Part shown: positions 35,640 through 48,229 of the stretch, piece after piece | How the letters are laid out: every line of letters begins with the position of its first letter | Numbering within the stretch: the first letter of the stretch is position 1 | Assembly (NCBI GenBank): GCA_012932295.1 | Contig: JAAONU010000004.1 | Coordinates: 24,808,872-24,872,871 of the forward strand | Length of the DNA stretch: 64,000 bases | Direction of reading: 5' to 3' | From: Cyclina sinensis | Taxonomy: Eukaryota; Mollusca; Bivalvia; Venerida; Veneridae | Made by a program: the position numbers and the translations under genes | Notes under the pieces: model-generated | Database searches by the model: none | Told to the model about the DNA's origin: nothing | Seen by the model: only the letters and a program-made list of their open reading frames with translations

Positions 35640-36472
35640 CTTCTTGTGTTAAAGCACAAGGGTCAGAGCTCAGAAGTGTTACACAAAGCATTGTTTTTTT
35701 GGATCTCAACCATGATTTTTCAAACTTTGCCCATGGTGCATTTTGGCTCCTCAAAGATGTCATATGTTTTACAAACATATTCTTTATACATTTTCTTGTC
35801 AGACACCATACGGCAAGGATTTCTGAAATTTGTTGTGTAGCATTAAATATTATGGAAATAAAATAATGCAATGTGCTGTCATTTACACCTCCACATCCGG
35901 TATCACGTTTTTCAAAGAAATGCAAATCTTTAAGTATTTTTAAGTAAACCATGAAGCACAGAGTTCTAAAATACGGTTGAAAGTATTGTCCAGTAGACCT
36001 TTACCAAGATTGTTCAACGTTTGCCTCTGTGGCCATCTTTTGCTCTACACCGAACGTCAGAAGTTTTATGTAAGCAATTTTGAAAGTCTTTTTGTCAGAA
36101 ACCGTAAGGCAGAGAGTTTTGAACTTTGTTTTGAAACATTTTTTAAGAAGATAACAACCAATATTGCTCGAAGTGATGCCCCGTGTATAATAATATGCCC
36201 CTTCCCGGATGTCAAGTTTTATAAAGGACTATATAGAGATATACTGGAAATTTTAACAAAGTGTTCGTATATGAAACCACAAAGCATAGAAATCTGACAT
36301 TCTGAAGCATTGCCCATTTGACATCTCCCAAGACTATTTAGACTTGTCATTAGGGTCAATCCCTTGGGTCAGATAGACCTTTTTATTTTGATAATAAATT
36401 CATGCATTTCACGTGTTGTTATAACAGGTATACCGAGGTGTGTAATTTAGGATTATCATGACCCTCTTGTTG
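35640..36472 (+). mobile_element. Decayed hairpin-ended (HINE-like) element
   Basis: The segments CTTGTCAGACACCATACGGC (about 35,797) and TTTGTCAGAAACCGTAAGGC (about 36,088) echo the CTTGTCTGAAACCACAAGGC monomer of the 53.2-kb element, and ACCTTTACCAAGATTGTTCA echoes its AACCTTTACCAGTATTGTTC. The right side ends with ATCATGACCCTCTTGTT, a remnant of the ATCATGGCCCTCTTGTT end seen at 53.65 kb. Two open frames here (35,952-35,632 minus; 35,977-36,297 plus) fall inside these monomers and are not called as genes. The left end is not resolved. Confidence 0.45.
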
Positions 36473-38148
36473 ACTTTGACAGTTTAAAATACCTACTTCA
36501 AAAGCAATAAAAATATTTGTTAGATGTCATTACAAATCTCATAAAATTCTTGCATGTCGAATGGAGCAAATCCATATCTAAACCAGAGTAAGGACTGCTT
36601 TCGTGAAAACTCGTTCAATGTTATAGATTAAACAATATCATAGTGCAATGATTAATCATGTGAAAGAACAACCATTTCTTACCACGTATTACAATTTTAA
36701 AATCTTACGCTTTGATTCTAACATAATTATAAAACAAATTTGTCCATCGGTTCTTAAATGACTTGTAAAGCGTATTTTCGTTTTGCCTGCCTTAACTTCT
36801 AACATTTGGAAAGTAATGCAAGGCTGAACTGTTCTGACATTTCATCTTGAGTTTATTAAACTCAACGAAGTGATTGCCAAGTATCTGTTTTGATAATTGG
36901 CAATCAATAAACCGTTCTGGCAATGTCTGGCTTAATAGGAAAAAAGAGTTCAAAGACCTCGGCCAAATTGAACAACAAATCACGAATTTCATATTCAGGT
37001 GAAATAATTATATAAATTGAAGTTGCATTGTAAAGTAAGATGAATCAGGAGTATATATCATAAAGCCAGACAATTCACCAACACCTTTAACGACAGGCTT
37101 ATTATGTGTTGTACTCCAGTAAAGTTATATCTACATTTTCCTTGCCGTATGTTTACAGATTTTGGATTAAATTTAAAATTGCTTAAAAACCTGGTCAAAG
37201 TGACTATTGCATTACCCTCAAGAAGTAAATATGCAGTGAGGTGTCATAGAAATCAGAAATTCAGAGTACCTTACTCAGAATAGACCAAAATTAGTTAAAA
37301 GCGTTGTAACACCTTGCAAAACAGCATACTTTTAAAACTTTCTCCTCACATAGAACAAGAATTTGATGCCAGCCATACCTCAGAGGTATTTTATATCACA
37401 CTAACTCTCCATATATAATGTTTGGTTAGGATCCCATGAAATGTAGTTATTTTCCAGATAACGTGAATAAGCAGCTTTCAATATAACCTTTCCCATTAAA
37501 TGTCCAGGTTCAAAGAATTATAATATTTTTGTCGTACTATGAATGTAGTTTTAAAATATTATCATCTTGTTTCCGATAAAAATGACATCGACAAAATATT
37601 GGTTTAGTGGAGTCCTTCAGTTTTGTTTTGTCTTTTTTGTTTGTTTGTTTTGTTTTGCTCTCAGGCTGGTAAACTCTTAAGGTAATCTGGATATTACTCT
37701 GAGAAACAAAAGTCTTTGCAGTATCTAGCACTTTTGTTTAAAATAGACATCAGCTTTTAGTTTGAACTTTTGGAAGTAATACCAGAGATGATATATTGTG
37801 TGACATAAATTAGTAAAATAATTAAAATGACGTTTTTGTTATTATCATTTTTAGTTATTACGGTGAATAAATCCAGGCTGTTCATTTCAGTATTTCGTGT
37901 CTGTTGAACCTTTTTGCCGGTCAGTTTTCTGTTCAAGGCATTTTTAGTTTGAATATTGATTCATTTGTTATAGAGCTAATTTATAGCTTACGTGTTTAAA
38001 CTATGACTTAGAAAATGAACGCCTCTTTAGAGTTTAATGGCAAAGCCGAATAAAGAATAGCGGCACTTTTAGAAGCATCAGTTTTTTCTGGTTATAAAAC
38101 ATTATGATAAAAGATTTGTTTTTAATTTGGTAAATTGTTATATTGCAG
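36473..38148. other. Non-coding stretch with two adjacent hairpins
   Basis: No gene supported. Two perfect fold-backs lie side by side: TTGAGTTTA-T-TAAACTCAA (36,847-36,865) and GATTGCCAA...TTGGCAATC (36,872-36,905). Confidence 0.5.
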
Positions 38149-38296
38149 CAATAACGTTCAACTGAAACGAAATACTAATGGCGATGCCTATGCCAGTTAT
38201 CATCAATCAGTATTTTACAAATTAACAGAAAGTGTAAAAGATCATAACTATTTCAGAATGCAAGTTCGGTTGTGTGAAAGTTACTTTGTAACACAT
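38149..38296 (+). other. Candidate exon with good splice sites, unrecognised
   Basis: A 148-bp segment lies between a good acceptor (TTGTTATATTGCAG|C, AG at 38,147-38,148) and a good donor (ACACAT|GTAAGA, GT at 38,297-38,298). One frame is open across it. It encodes about 49 residues, including NNVQLKRNTNGDAYASYHQS, then VFYKLTESVKDHNYFRMQ, then VRLCESYFVTH. The composition is ordinary protein, without the Phe/Leu/Lys/Asn homopolymers of the noise frames nearby. The exon would start with the third base of a codon. I do not recognise the family and see no neighbouring exon in the window. It could be a lone exon of a gene with very long introns, or chance. Confidence 0.3.
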
Positions 38297-41200
38297 GTAA
38301 GAACAACATTACTGCAGTTAAATTGAATTTGTAAAATCAGTGTCATGTACACTTTTCCTAAATACTGTCCAAAACAGGCGTCTTGATATCTCGTAATCTC
38401 AACATAACGTTGACATACTGCTTCAAAGTATTTCAATAGAAAAGAGATGTTGTTCGCATAGAAACGTGTTCCTCTTCATGCATCCAAGGTTAATCATAAC
38501 AGTTCATTGAACGATTTTGTTACATAAAAGAAGACTGACCTTGTATTGAAAATCAAGCTCTTAGTTGTTTGCAGATCGTAAATCAGGAGAAATAAATCTA
38601 TTTGCAGTAAGATGTTTGAACGAGGAAATAATGAAATAAAAATATTTTCTATCCATTACGTATTACAAAGTCGTGTTTGATTACAATATGTCATGCAGTA
38701 AATTGCATTATTCGGCATTCATTTTCCTGATTGATTTGCTTTTGTAAAAGACCGCCTGACAGCATTGGTCGGCAACAATTGTCAATACAGAGTCGCACGA
38801 CTTCAGAGAATTGACTAAATCGAGAACTAATCATTGGAACAAAGTGGAATTATAACGCTTGACATACACAAAATGGAAATTCCATGCAACATATTTCAGC
38901 TGTAAAAATAAATACGCTGTCAATACCTTTTGAGAAGACATGCTTAAAAGCTATTAAATTTGAGAAATAAAGTTATAATTAATTTGAAAATCTGCTATAC
39001 AAACCTTCGATTGAGAAACAGGAGTTTATTGTTAAGTGTAATTCCGGCTGAATAAAGATCTTAATATTTTTGTCTGTCATTTTCTATAGCACAGTGTCAT
39101 CTATCTGTGTTTGCACGACCCAGCTTGAAATATATTTATTTGTCAAATTGAATGACGTTGATTATTTCTTCAAGGATAAATGACATTAATAGCTTAATAA
39201 TAAATGTTAGTCGTAATTGAGTAAATCTAACTTAAATACATAGATCCCCTTACAGTTATTGATATTTAAATCGGTAATAGAACAAATTTCGTCATCTAAA
39301 CAACAAATATTTTATGGCATTTGTGTCTTCCGTTAGGCGTTCTAATTTCAAACGCTGACTTATTAGTAATGTTGATCTGTTAGCGAAAATTACGAGATGA
39401 AAATCTCAGTCGGACTTTTGTTGATCTTATATGAAAGTAACCTGTAATAGAGCTAGGAAATAGATTTTAAGTTTGAGTGATATACCGTGGAATATATCAC
39501 GTTGTCGATTTCAGATGCATACAACTAGAACACACACACACACACACACGGATGAAAATCACCAGTAAATGGTTGTTTTGTCTTTTTATTTCTAATGTCA
39601 CGAACAAAAACAATAAATAAATAAAAAAAAAAAAGAAAAAGAGGGGGAAACAACTTTTTCACTGTTACTTTGATACTTACAGACACATAGAAAGTCACTG
39701 TATAAATTTAATTGTGTCATTATTAGGGAATAATTTACATATCAGAAGCAAATTAAACCATCATACCTGTGGTTTGGCAATTTTGTCATGATATATATTA
39801 AGTGGAGTTGATTTCTTGTAGAAAAAGTCTGCTCTGAGAAACGGACCAATGCATATAAATACAATTTGAATGTACGTTTCAGAAAGAACTACTGGTCTAA
39901 TGATAAAGTTAGCTTTGGCTATGCGTTTAACATAATTGCTTTGCGTGCTATTCACAGGAAGTTTTTCTAAAAAGAATATTTCAAATAAACCATAGTCTCG
40001 CTGCTACGTATTTAATGAGTTGACACACTGATGATTTATTGTAGAAGTGCGTGACTGTATTTCATATTTAAAGACACATCTCAATACAGTGCCGACAATC
40101 ATAACGCGCTGAATTATTTGTAATTTTAATGAGGTCATTTTAAGTCTTGAAAACAGACTAAGAGACTAAACAAAACGTGTGGTCTGATATATAGTTACAT
40201 TTTGTTACAAGGACGTATTGAAATATAATATATTTTGATAGGTAACAGAGCATCAAACTTAAGAATTTTGGTCAATGATCATTATTAAATATTAATTTTA
40301 TGAAAATGATTTTACACATTTTAGTTAATGCTGATGTGCAGCATAATTAAAGGTCCTCTTTAAGTAAGTTCATTATAGACATATATGTTTAAACTCTTTT
40401 CAGTTCTGTGAAAACCATATGCTGCAAATATTTTACTTCGTATAAATCATAAGTACATTTCGCATTAATTGACGAAGTTGCACTGCTTGTTGTTCACACA
40501 TTTATTAATCGTTTGAAATCTGATCGCCGAAAACTATGTTATGGTAAATCAGCTTATTTGTTTCATAGATTACGTAATGTTTCAACTAATATCACGTTTG
40601 TGTGGCTTTCTCTTACGTTATCAACTTTAGTTTGAATATATACTGGAATGTTGAAAGTGAAACAAAAAGAAAAATAAAAAACAACAAGCGCTACATTCGA
40701 ATGAACCCCAATTCCCTGGCCGGAACTCAAAAAGGTTACAGTTTTGTGGCAAACAAACAAACACACACACACACAGACAAATAAACAATATCCTCTATCC
40801 GGGGGCGTAAATACCTATAAACTCAGCAAGAAGTTCAGACCAGCCATGATAAAAGTATTAAATACACAAAATTAATGCTTTAAATCTAACAAGGGGAAGT
40901 ACTTTCATTTGAGCATATATTTTATTGATTTGCCAAACAGGAGTATCAATTGCCAATTATCACAGCAAGTTGGCATGCTTCGTGACGATCGTGTAAATCA
41001 AAGCCAAATGAGGTATTTACACATTATTCGAGAATAATCCAGCCGTATTTATCTTAAGCATGCATTATAAGAAAATAAGTTATTGCAAAAGAGCAATGAT
41101 TTATGACTCCTTAGTTTTCTTTTTCATGAATAATTAGTCTAAGTATGTTTCGCACAAACAGGTTTTGTTTTCACATAACGCAGGACTTGCGTCTCTACGA

Positions 41201-41383
41201 AATACGTCTTAAACATTCGCTCGTAACTACGCAGAAGATATAAGTATAATGTAAAATAAGATGTACGTTTGAGCAGAGAAGGGCAGAGGCCAGTGTTTGA
41301 CTGTGCCAATGATTTAAAAGAAATATTATTAATTTACACCTTTAAAGTAGACTTGGTCATTCCCCAACTCCATGTAACATTGT
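38297..41383. other. Non-coding stretch with two short (CA)n runs
   Basis: No gene supported. (CA)n runs occur at 39,531-39,549 and about 40,760-40,776. An inverted repeat GTGATAT...ATATCAC lies near 39,478-39,500. Confidence 0.5.
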
Positions 41384-41547
41384 CTTACGAACAGGAAAGT
41401 CCGTAACAGAAAGATGCAATGCATCTTAGAATACACAACACAAAGCGGGATTCGATCTCTGATCTTAGCGTCATCGAAGACCAACACTCTAACCACTGAG
41501 CCAAAGAATCGATACCCTGACACAGTTGTCAGAGGTTGTATTTCTAC
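41384..41547 (-). mobile_element. tRNA-derived SINE, copy 1, minus strand
   Basis: On the minus strand there is a perfect A box, TGGCTCAGTGG, followed by TTAGAGTGTTGGTCTTCGAT and a B-box-like AGATCGAATCCCG. This is a tRNA-type head with the right spacing. A tail follows, ending ...GGACTTTCCTGTTCGTAAG. A second copy 323 bp away shares head and tail. Weak homology extends about 30 bp further left in both copies. The B box has drifted, so transcription competence is doubtful. A frame running across it (41,414-41,641 plus) is spurious. Confidence 0.7.
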
Positions 41548-41706
41548 AATCCGTAACACATCCTCTCTTGAAAAATTCATCATTTATGATAACGAATGGT
41601 GCTGTGTATTTTTAGATCAGAAGATCAGACTGAAATCTTGAAAGATTCATTTTTATTTAATTTTTTCTACTAAGTCCAGGAGAGGTAATTCCGGACGAGC
41701 CCCCAT

Positions 41707-41870
41707 CTTACGAACAAGAAAGTCCGTATCAGAAAGATACAATGCATCTTAGAATACACAACCCAGGGCGGGATTCAAACTCCGATCTTAGTGCATCGAA
41801 GACTAACAATCTTACCACTGAGCCAAAGAATTGTTTCACTGACACAGTTGTCAGAGGTCGTATTTATACA
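41707..41870 (-). mobile_element. tRNA-derived SINE, copy 2, minus strand
   Basis: Same orientation and structure as copy 1: A box GGCTCAGTGGTAAGATT, B-box-like GAGTTTGAATCCCGCC, and the same tail (CTTACGAACAAGAAAGTCC on the plus strand). Head and tail match copy 1 along their whole length with scattered substitutions. Confidence 0.7.
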
Positions 41871-42549
41871 GTTATAGGAGATATGTACTAGACCGTGACA
41901 CATAAAGTAAATCGAAGAAAGACAAAAAGTAGACACGCAGACAGACATGTGCAATGGCTGTTTAAATAAAGTTCACTGAAACTTTTGCAGAAACTTTATA
42001 TACACATTAAAATACAATTATCCCTTATGATGCATTAATTAGAAATATGTATAAATGAAGATATATCTTTAATCCAAAGAACCAAAATTATGTAGATTTT
42101 GTCATTTAGGAAAAACGGATTGTATTTAGTCTATTAGAAAGCTAGATGACTCGAAACGTAATTTATTTTAACACAATGTCGTGAAAATGAGATCTTTTTC
42201 TGCTAAAAGATGGTTGTGTAATATCAGAAAAATACCGTATTGAATACGTCTTCTAAATAAACGGTTTACTCAGATACTTTAGATTTACATTCTGGATAAA
42301 TGAACAAAACTTTCTTAGCGTGTTCATGTTAAATCGAACTTTCTTTATTATCACGAACTTACCTGCGAAAACGGTGCTATACAGGCACTGCATTATCAGG
42401 ACATATTTAGTAGGAGACGAATATGAAAGAAAATGTCCTTAATCTAAAAACCGTTGACATTCAAGTGTTTTTAGTGTTCTTTATTTTTTGTTGTTGTTTT
42501 CATTTCAGAAAAAGCAAGTTCAATAATAACATGTGTTTATCCTACTGGG
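41871..42549. other. Non-coding spacer
   Basis: AT-rich. Nothing recognised. Confidence 0.5.
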
Positions 42550-42671
42550 AGTTTGAATATAAAGTTTAGTTTAATCTTTTTTCTAAACAGTGAACGACTA
42601 GAAACAATATTTAGGAAGTGATATCTATATGAGAACAATGATACTGTTAAAGCTAGGACGGAAAAAAACAC

Positions 42672-44630
42672 TGAGTGATCAGTAACCCTTTTTTCAAGAG
42701 TGTGTAGTGCAAACGGTTCATTTAAGTTTTTTTTCCTAGATAAATGCCATAAAACTACGACGCCATAAAACCCTACAAATCATAAAATGTTCGCTGACCT
42801 GTTTGTTTTCTCCATAATTTAAGGTATAAGCCACTGCAGTCCTTTATTATGTCTGCAATAAGAGGTTTAAAGCTAATATAACCATTTTGGAATTGTTAGC
42901 AAATTACAGTTGTATGTCCATAATTTGATGTACTCTTGAAATATCTTCAGAAGGAGTGATATGATTTTGAATAATCTATAATGTTAAAAGGAACTTAATG
43001 ATTCAGAAGTATATTTTTTTCGGAATAAATTTAATGTTTGCAAAACCTTTAGGCTGATAATATGATATACCGTGTAAATTTGTATCTTAGCCTCAAAGCA
43101 ACCTATCCTGTCATTAGCGACATCAGTAATGGTTTTTCGTTGTTGTTTTGCACTAAAGCTGAGGCTGATTTTGCCGAGGCATAGTGGCAGCCAATAGGCA
43201 GAATATAAGAAGGAAAGGTATCAACTTCGTACCAAATTGGAGGTGCTTAAAACCGTGATCTTGATGTTGTTTTCCTGTACTGAATTTTTAATATCTCAAT
43301 TTTAGTGCTTTCAATTTCCTGTTTTCCATGTTCACAAACAGACTTTTTGGCTTTGAAATTTATAGATAATTGGTTTAGACTGAGTGATCAGTAACCCTTT
43401 TTTTCAAGAGTGTGTAGTGCAAACGGTTCATTTAAGTTTTTTTCCTAGGTAAATGTCATAAAACTGCGACGCCATAAAACCCTAAAATATTGTGGACAAG
43501 ACACTTTAATGAGGGCCTTAAAATTAATAGAGTTGCTTCGATTATTTAGTGTGATTGCTAATATTAACACATCAATTTTTATTAGGTTGTATATGAAGAA
43601 CATCAAGTTTTACACCAAATGCTCCTCTGTATGTAACGGACTGGTGTAAAAAACCACCAGTACATTCTGTATTATATATAGTTTCATTTTATTATAGTTC
43701 ACAAGGCTGTAAAAGATAGCTAGAGCAATTTTAAAATTACCTTAACTTACACATTGTTACTTGTATCTGCATCTGACTCTTGAAACATGGTCATGTTTCT
43801 AACAAGTATTGTTTTACTTATGCTTATGTGAATATATCGAAAACATTACCAACAAATCTAAGCTAGTTTTTGGACTGGGGTATCTAAAACAACTGCCTGA
43901 ATTGTTTTCTAAATGTACGTCAACATAAAACTGCTACCACACTGTCAGAAAAAGTTAAGCAAATTAGTTAAGAAATACAATAAGTATTGTTGTTGAACAA
44001 CCAGAAAACACATACCAGCATTACAAATCATAAAATGTTCGCTGACCTGTTTGTTTTCTCCATAATTTTAGGTATAAGCCACTGCAGTCCTTTATCATGT
44101 CTGCAATAAGAGGTTTAAAGCTGATATAACCCTTTTGGAATTGTTAGCAAATTACAGTTGTATGTCAATAATTTGATGTACTCTTGAAATATCTTCAGAA
44201 GGAGTGATATGATTTTGAATAATCTATAATGTTAAAAGGAACTTAATGATTCAGAAGTATATTTTTTTTTCGGAATAAATTTAATGTTTGCAAAACCTTT
44301 AGGCTGATAATATGATATACCGTGTAAATTTGTATCTTAGCCTCAAAGCAACCTATCCTGTCATTAGCGACATCAGTAATGGTATTTCCTTATTGTTTTG
44401 CACCAAATCTGAAGTAGATTTTGCCAAGGCATAGTGGCAGCCAATAGGCAGAATATAAGAAAGAAAGATATCAACTTCGTACCAAATTGGAGGTGCTTAA
44501 AACCGTGATCTTGATGTTGTTGTCCTGTACTGAATTTTTAATGTCTCGATTTTAGTGCTTTCAATTTCCTGTTTTCCATGTTCACAAATAGACTTTTTGG
44601 CTTTGAAATTTATAGATAATTGTTTTAGAT
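42672..44630. repeat. Inner tandem duplication within D1
   Basis: The segment starting TGAGTGATCAGTAACCC occurs at 42,672 and again at 43,380. Both run to TTTATAGATAATTG. The first copy lacks about 537 bp (the equivalent of 43,487-44,023) and jumps from AAAACCCT directly to ACAAATCATAAAATG. The copies are nearly identical, much closer to each other than either is to D2, so this duplication is the younger event. Confidence 0.8.
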
Positions 44631-47600
44631 TCGTAGAAAGGTGACATTTTGCTTTTACTATCTCGAACTAATTGTGATTCTCCTTGGCGACATGTTTCAA
44701 CAATATCTGGTATAAAATGCCAAGAGAAGATTTGAATGAACAGTTGTATCAACTAAGGGAAATATTTAAAGCATGCTTGGTTCTAAAGTAATTTTGTCTC
44801 ATTCTACAATATTTCTGAAATCGAATAGCAAAACGCACAAAAATAGCTTAGTTTATAAAAAGATCTATACATTTAATTTAAAAAAAGAGAAAGAAATCAT
44901 CTCCTGGTTATTTAGGCATATACATGTATTATCCTAATTATCCTATTAAAACATTAGCGTAAAGTGTATGTGTCTGAGAATGCGTTCACTGTACTTTTCT
45001 TAATACGTCTTTTGTTAGAGTAGCAAGGTTTGTATAGGTTGGATCCCGACATGTTTAAACCAGTTACACATGTTAAAAGGAAAATAAATATATCAATTAA
45101 CGGGATAAAAAGTGTAGTTTAAGAATTATTACTTTACGCTTATTCTTTTTTCGTCCTAAGACAATTTATTTTGCAATCCACGCACGATTTTAAGTCAACA
45201 GGTTCTGTGTTTGCAAAACTGCAGCATTATGTAATTAAGCGAACAGAAACAAAGTAATCTGAAGATGAAAAGCCTGCTGTCTACCAAATGAAAATGATAT
45301 ACATCATGTTCCATCTGAATATCCGAATAAATTTATGATCAATATATTATGTTGACTCGCGGAATCAGCCCAAAGTCTTACGTCTTATTCTTCTTGTCAC
45401 GCGTCTATGTCCTGGCATTTGTGAAACCATGGATCGTAAGTCGTTTTGAAGCTTGTCTATTTATCATTAATTCAATTTCTTGAGTACTAACTATGCTGGT
45501 GAAATAAGAAGATCAGATAATTATGTCATAAGGAATGAGAAATATCTTTGTCGTTTTTTTGTAACACGCTTGCTCTAAAAAGAACAAAACAACATGTATT
45601 AAGTTTTTTAGGTACCGCGCATGAACCGTTTCTTTTACTGTTCCAATTAACGTCCCAGCTTTTCTTGTCCAGCGAGCAATTATATTCCTAAGTGACTTTA
45701 GGACGTTGTGCCGCTCGGGATAAGGCTTACATTTTTTCGTCTACTGTTACTCCTGTTTATTTGTGTCAATATGAAATAGGAAATAAATACCTTTATCATT
45801 TTATACATACAGTCCCGTTTGCATCATACTTCTTACAACATCAAAGAAGAGGACGGCTTGTGAGTCTGTTCTAAGCAAAATTTTGGGTTCGGGTGACATT
45901 AAAGTGACATTTTTCTCTAATTGCTGTTTCGACGATGTGCCATTACTTTTTTATATTCAAGTATTCCATATGAGAATGATAGTCCAAGTACATTGCCAAG
46001 TGTATGAACTAAATTAAGATTTCTTGGTTCGTGATTTTGTTAATAATTATGGTTGTGAACTTTTTTCTGTCGGATAATAATACACTTCTACGAGTTTAAG
46101 CCATGATGCTTTGATGACATTAAAGAAATCTACCGCGTGTTCTAGCAGAACATTTATACAATTTTCTTTCAAATGTGATCTTTCAGCCAGCAAAATGTAA
46201 ATGCAAAATCCAAAAGTAAGATTACTATTTTCATAGGCTATTTTAATATCTAATAGTTTTAAAGTGTAAAGACAAACCTTATAAAAGTGAAAGGATTTGC
46301 AGCAAGGTAACGTTATGCTGGATTTATATAGTAAAGGGTTAGTAATTCTCTTTTTTATTTCTACAAGAAAGACCTTGTTGTTTTTAATGTTTTCAAATTG
46401 TTTTTTTTATTGTTTTTTTTTTTTGTTTGTTTTGTTTTTTGTACGCGTACATTTTCTGTTTAGTTTCATAACTATACCACTTTTATCTCATATATAACTT
46501 TATAACGGCCAATTAGATTGACTCAATTTTGTCGAACATTCATTTCAATAATGTAAAAAGCCGATTTCAAAATATATTGTACATGTTTTATTTACATTGT
46601 CTCTCCGAAAAAAAAGTTTTGTACATAAATAGTACTGTAGGTTATTTAGCCATGAAACCAGCTAACGACAACATTTCCTTTTCATCAGCGAGGAAGATTA
46701 AACGAAATGTCCATCTAAAACTAAAGTAAAAAATAGTTATCTAAAATTAATGAAAGAAATCTAGTTTCTCAGGTGGGAACTTGGTAACCGTAAGCTTTTA
46801 CTAAAAATGAACCTAATTATTTCACGTTTACGGTCTTTCCCCTTACAAGTTCACATTTACTATGGAGTTTATACACATAAATACTTAGTGTCTCACGTAA
46901 AAGAAAGCCTAAAGTACATTTTGTATTTTAACTTTTTTCTAAAGAGTTCCCTAAAGAGTTAATTGAGGAAAACTGAAAAAAACAACAGTTTTTAAACCTC
47001 AGTGTTGTTGTTTTCTCAAATGCTGTAAAATGATTATTCCCTCTTAAAAATAAATATCCGAAAAGTGATAATAATTTTGTTAATTTCAGATCAAAATCAT
47101 TTCTTTTTAAAAGAACAAACTTTTATTTATTTACCTTTTTTGAGAAAAAAAAAAAGAAAAAGAAAAAGACCACTTAACACACAATCCTAAAATTTCGCTG
47201 AAAGGTAAGATAATGAAGCTAGTTTGTATTGTCATATAACCGCAGCCAATGAAGGTGTATGGAGTGCGCGTTATATCATATTGTTTGGAACTTTTACAAC
47301 ATTTTATGATCAAATAAAGAGAAATTTGATAAATTATTCCCATAATTTCCGATCGGTCTGATATGCAGCATGCAAAATCAGATAATGTGAATATAAATCA
47401 TACGTATTGCGTTTTTCTTTTTTAATAATCTCATTATTTTCTTTCCGTCTAACTCTCCCAGTAAATAAAATACCGATATATTTAGAGAATGGTGTTATAT
47501 AGGGTGATTTAAACTTTGAAGATTTCGTTCATTAGATGAGACGATCTGCCAATAAGTTTAATAGTACTTTCCAAATACCATACTACCTTAAACAACTGTT

Positions 47601-47683
47601 GAGCTTAAAGTAAAACATTGGCAGATGATTCTTTGAGAGTTCCAAAAGTCAGTGTTTTATCTTAAGCTCAAAAAGTTGTTAAA

Positions 47684-47724
<41 letters not shown>
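47684..47724. repeat. (AT)n(GT)n microsatellite
   Basis: (AT)6 followed by (GT)14, uninterrupted. The D2 copy has no such run. Confidence 0.9.
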
Positions 47725-47725
<1 letters not shown>

Positions 47726-47760
47726 TACAGACTCTAAATTACACGAAATGAGTTTATTTT

Positions 47761-48229
47761 ATATTTTTTATAATAAAAGTTATATTTTGTTCTTTTTTAA
47801 TTTGTAAAATGTATACACAAGAAATACGAAAACTTGACAGTTTTGGTCCGTGAAAGTAAACATAAATTTGTTACACACATTGTATGTCAAAAAATTAATG
47901 ACTCCTCGACATGAAATGTAAGAAAAAAGATGTGATATTAAACAAATCGAATTGAGATTGATCTTATTTTATACACTTGTGAATTAGAAGTCTATGACTG
48001 TGTTGCGTAATAGGAATAATCCTTAACGTCTTGTCTTTTTTACATCTAAACTTGGTATGTTAGAATACAGAAATTTTGCGACTGAAATTTTGAACAAAAC
48101 AAAACATTATCCCGAAAGCACCCTATTTGTGTTACAAGTGATTTTTAAAAAATAGGGTATAATTTGTCATGTTACTTGGATACTGCCTCTTTAGATAGCA
48201 TTATTGCTATAATGAGTTGTATTCACACA
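47761..48229. other. Spacer between D1 and D2
   Basis: AT-rich. No recognised feature. Confidence 0.5.

Larger units (their letters stand above)
42550..47760. repeat. Tandem segmental duplication, copy D1
   Basis: Collinear with 48,230-53,945 (D2). Landmarks are GAACGACTAGAAA (42,593/48,264), GAGTGATCAGT (42,673/48,347), AAGCCACTGCAGTCC (42,829/49,290), GTCAATATGAAATAGG (45,764/49,992), GTACGCGTACA (46,441/50,657) and CCAGTAAATAAAATACCGA (47,458/53,703). D1 carries about 1.04 kb (44,717-45,755) that D2 lacks, and an inner tandem copy of its own left part. No reading frame is intact in both copies. Confidence 0.8.

Noticed and set aside
41414..41641. 75-codon plus-strand ORF
   Set aside because: It is the antisense of the tRNA-derived SINE head and its flank.
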